Shown here: positions 61,890-64,000 of the stretch, one piece after another
Layout: every line of letters begins with the position of its first letter
Position numbering within the stretch: the first letter of the stretch is position 1
DNA from: an uncultured Subdoligranulum sp.
GTDB taxonomy: Bacteria; Bacillota; Clostridia; Oscillospirales; Ruminococcaceae
Length of the DNA stretch: 64,000 nucleotides
NCBI GenBank assembly: GCA_904374465.1
Contig: CAJFFY010000007.1
Span: 1 to 64,000 of the forward strand
Reading direction: 5' to 3'
The notes under the pieces: model-generated
What the model was told of the DNA's origin: nothing
Database searches by the model: none
Seen by the model: the letters and a program-made list of their open reading frames with translations, nothing else
Program-made: the position numbers and the translations under genes

Positions 61890-62798
61890 TTATTGCAGGG
61901 TGCCATCCAGTACTTGCTGGCAATACCAGGGCTTTTCCGACCGGAATGTCCGTCCGGCCAGATGAGCAAATCGTTCTTCCTCAATCTTGGCAGGGAAGCG
62001 CAGTTCCCAGGCACAAAGTGCCTGATATTTGAAATGCAACGCACGGTTTGCGGCATTATTGCCGTATTTGGAATCCCCGAGAATCGGGCAGCCGATATGT
62101 GCCAGATGCGCACGGATCTGATGGGTACGCCCGGTCACCAATTCCACTTCCAACAGTGCCAGGCGTCCGCTGACCGCCAGTGTTTCATACCCGGTGATCA
62201 CTTCCTTGGCGCCGCCGGCGGGGGAGGGAACAATACGCACCACACCGCGCGCAGCATCTTTCACAAGATAGTCATGCAGCAATGCCGCCGGTGGCTGCGG
62301 ACGCCCGAAGGTCACACAGAGGTAGCGCTTTTCAATGCGGCGTGCCTTAATGGCTGCTGTCAGGAATTGTTCTGCCGCCGCATTTTTCGCCAACAAAATC
62401 AAGCCGCTGGTGCCGGTATCCAACCGGTGACAAAGTACCGCATGGGTGCCTTTTCCTTCGGCTGCCAGCTTGGCTTGCACGCGCTTGAGCAACGTATCGG
62501 TGGCAGCACCATCCACCTCAATGCCCGCAGGTTTGTGTGCCACAATGATATCTTCATCCTCATACACAAAGACAGCCGGCGGAATCGGCCGCTCCTCCAA
62601 CTGCTCCTCCCGAAGGAACAGTCGGATTACATCACCGTTTTGTACCCGGGTAGACAACGGCTGCTTTTTGCCATTGAGTTTGATTTTGTTTTCCCGCAGT
62701 GCCTTATTCAGTCGCCCCTGTCCCAGTGCCGGATACAGCTCCATCAAATATTTGTCAAGACGTACCGGCAATAAACTTTTTACCCGAATTTCTTTCAT
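61890..62798 (-). CDS. RluA-family pseudouridine synthase
   Basis: From the ATG at 62798 the product is 302 residues. An N-terminal S4-like RNA-binding part (RLDKYLMELYP) precedes the catalytic domain with HRLDTGTSGL near 123 (catalytic Asp) and the TGRTHQIRAHL motif near 222. It isomerises uridines in rRNA or tRNA; the target is unknown. It is coupled by an ATGA overlap to the membrane-protein gene upstream. Confidence 0.93.
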   Translation of the reverse strand: MKEIRVKSLLPVRLDKYLMELYPALGQGRLNKALRENKIKLNGKKQPLSTRVQNGDVIRLFLREEQLEERPIPPAVFVYEDEDIIVAHKPAGIEVDGAATDTLLKRVQAKLAAEGKGTHAVLCHRLDTGTSGLILLAKNAAAEQFLTAAIKARRIEKRYLCVTFGRPQPPAALLHDYLVKDAARGVVRIVPSPAGGAKEVITGYETLAVSGRLALLEVELVTGRTHQIRAHLAHIGCPILGDSKYGNNAANRALHFKYQALCAWELRFPAKIEEERFAHLAGRTFRSEKPWYCQQVLDGTLQ

Positions 62799-64000
62799 TT
62801 GGTCGTCAACTCCTGATCCCACAAAACTGTGGCGTCTTCGATGTCCAGTGTAACCATCAGCCACCCCGGATCGCTGTCATCCACCGCGCGGACGGCATAC
62901 GCCTGTCCGTCGCAGCACAGATACTTGGCCCCGTCCAACTTGGAGCGAGCAAAGGGGGAATCTGCAAAGCATACCGTCTGTTTGGTTGCATCCAAAACCC
63001 CTCGATTCCACAACGCATCTGTGTAATCAGCCAGTCGCAGCGGATAGTTCTCATCATACACGGTACAAAGCGAATCAAATGTATGGTCCTGCAGCCCCGG
63101 TGCGATCACATACCAGACTGCCGTTCCATCTGCACTTTCCACTCGTCCGCACCACGCTTGCCCTTTGACGGGTTCCACCGCCTGCAAAAAGGCACCTTCC
63201 GTTTCAAACAGATAGAGTGTATCCTGCCGTAACGTCCCCGCGGACAGTTCCTCCAGAACGATCTGTCTGGACGCTTCCAGCGCTTGTGCGTCATACCGTG
63301 CCGCAAAGGGGTCATTGGTGGTCATACCGCTGTCGGCAGCCAAAAGTGCCAAATGTAAGGCGTCATCCTGCAGCCCTTCCACAGATTCCATATGTGCGTA
63401 GCGCCCCGGAATTGTTTCCCAGAAATCGCTCTGCAGTTGGGAAGGGAATGCCTGGGTCTGTGTGGCCTGGTTCATGTCCTGATGGCGCTGGTACAACCCA
63501 GGACTCACATCCCAGATTTGGATCATTGCCAGCAGAAAGGCCGCGGGAACCGCCCGCGGAAGACGTGCAATGCCCACAAAGGCACAAAGTACCAGCAAAT
63601 CATACACCGGCCAGAACAGCCGACCACCCGAGCGGAATACCGAACACAGTTGAATGATTTTTCCGGGCAGAGGAATGGTACACACGGTCACACCGTTCGC
63701 CGTGACCACATTGCTGACAGCAAACACGGTCAGCAGTAGACATACGACTCCCAGCGCCCAATGTGCCCGGAAATGCTGCCTGATCGTCTTTCTTCCTCTT
63801 ATCAACACTATGGGAAGCGCCAGCAGTACCCCCAGCCCCAGATAGGCAAAGGCATCATAATTGCCATTCACCTGATTTTGGGCTGGCAATAACCGGCTGT
63901 ACACCGTTCCCTGAACGCCAACCGGATTCCACAATGCATTTAAGTTCATGGAGAAGTATCCGTACAGGGCCTGTCCGCCGCTGGTGGCTGTTCCGTAGAA
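62795..64000 (-). CDS. Large membrane protein, N-terminus cut by window edge (DUF6311-like)
   Basis: The frame is open from 64000 down to the TGA at 62795, so 401 C-terminal residues are seen and the start lies outside the window. The first part has several membrane segments (YLGLGVLLALPIVLI; WALGVVCLLLTVFAV) with FSMNLNALWNPVG at the edge. An external domain of about 220 residues follows. The pattern resembles DUF6311 proteins thought to act in surface glycan assembly, but the match is from memory and tentative. Confidence 0.7.
   Translation of the reverse strand, partial: FYGTATSGGQALYGYFSMNLNALWNPVGVQGTVYSRLLPAQNQVNGNYDAFAYLGLGVLLALPIVLIRGRKTIRQHFRAHWALGVVCLLLTVFAVSNVVTANGVTVCTIPLPGKIIQLCSVFRSGGRLFWPVYDLLVLCAFVGIARLPRAVPAAFLLAMIQIWDVSPGLYQRHQDMNQATQTQAFPSQLQSDFWETIPGRYAHMESVEGLQDDALHLALLAADSGMTTNDPFAARYDAQALEASRQIVLEELSAGTLRQDTLYLFETEGAFLQAVEPVKGQAWCGRVESADGTAVWYVIAPGLQDHTFDSLCTVYDENYPLRLADYTDALWNRGVLDATKQTVCFADSPFARSKLDGAKYLCCDGQAYAVRAVDDSDPGWLMVTLDIEDATVLWDQELTTK

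Overview
The window looks like a chromosomal segment from a Gram-positive, low-oxygen Firmicute of class Clostridia, most likely an Oscillospiraceae/Ruminococcaceae member near Gemmiger, Subdoligranulum or Faecalibacterium. The evidence is the high-GC codon use by eye, strong AGGAGG ribosome sites, TATAAT promoters, a CIRCE-controlled groESL, a T-box before alaS, sortase and lipoprotein surface genes, and the Bacillus/Clostridium gene orders yqfC-yqfD-phoH-ybeY-dgkA-era-yqzL-recO and spoIIGA-sigE-sigG. The genus is an inference. Sporulation genes (ylbJ, yqfC, yqfD, spoIIGA, sigE, sigG, and M23 and M50 proteases in spoIVFA/spoIVFB order) argue for a spore-forming ancestry.

Layout. 1-1134: left-truncated single-ORF IS3-type transposase. 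1245-5773 (minus): a surface-protein, sortase, membrane-protein, Wzz, tyrosine-kinase, PHP-phosphatase set, with AT-richer sequence at its capsule-regulator end. 6276-8260 (minus): a two-component system divergent from 8405-15299 (plus), an operon of a propeller/solute-binding lipoprotein, two sugar-type ABC permeases, a secreted protein, an HlyD/MacA-like adaptor and a MacB-like membrane protein, with no ATPase gene. 15349-19453 (minus): HD hydrolase, MATE exporter, a noncoding stretch with four copies of a 19-bp repeat, rhomboid protease, AraC regulator. 19633-24874 (plus): gmd, fcl, manC and a phosphohexomutase, which together can make GDP-L-fucose from mannose-6-phosphate. 24992-28013: tRNA-Thr(CGT), a membrane protein with a Cys-rich tail, groES-groEL. 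28089-31470 (minus): ATP-grasp enzyme, five-TM protein, 72-residue cysteine protein, YlbJ-like protein. 31537-39330: yqfC, yqfD, phoH, ybeY, dgkA, era, yqzL, recO, mutS2. 39469-42493: spoIIGA, sigE, a gene on the opposite strand, sigG. 42555-50568: HAD phosphatase, ylmC, comEA-like, ppk, SRPBCC-like protein, M23 and M50 proteases, a radical SAM protein and its DUF2344 partner. 50757-61843: rpsB, tsf, a PBP, T-box/alaS, HIT, phosphoribosyltransferase, comEC-like, holA, RNase M5-like. 61890-64000 (minus): RluA-type pseudouridine synthase and the C-terminal part of a large membrane protein.

The best candidate for an undescribed system is the two-component/ABC-hybrid locus at 6276-15299. It joins import-type and efflux-type transporter parts without an ATPase and carries an exact 11-bp tandem repeat in the divergent promoter region. 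Second is the 17599-17973 repeat array. Third is the sortase/surface-protein pair, whose anchor motif lacks the usual proline.
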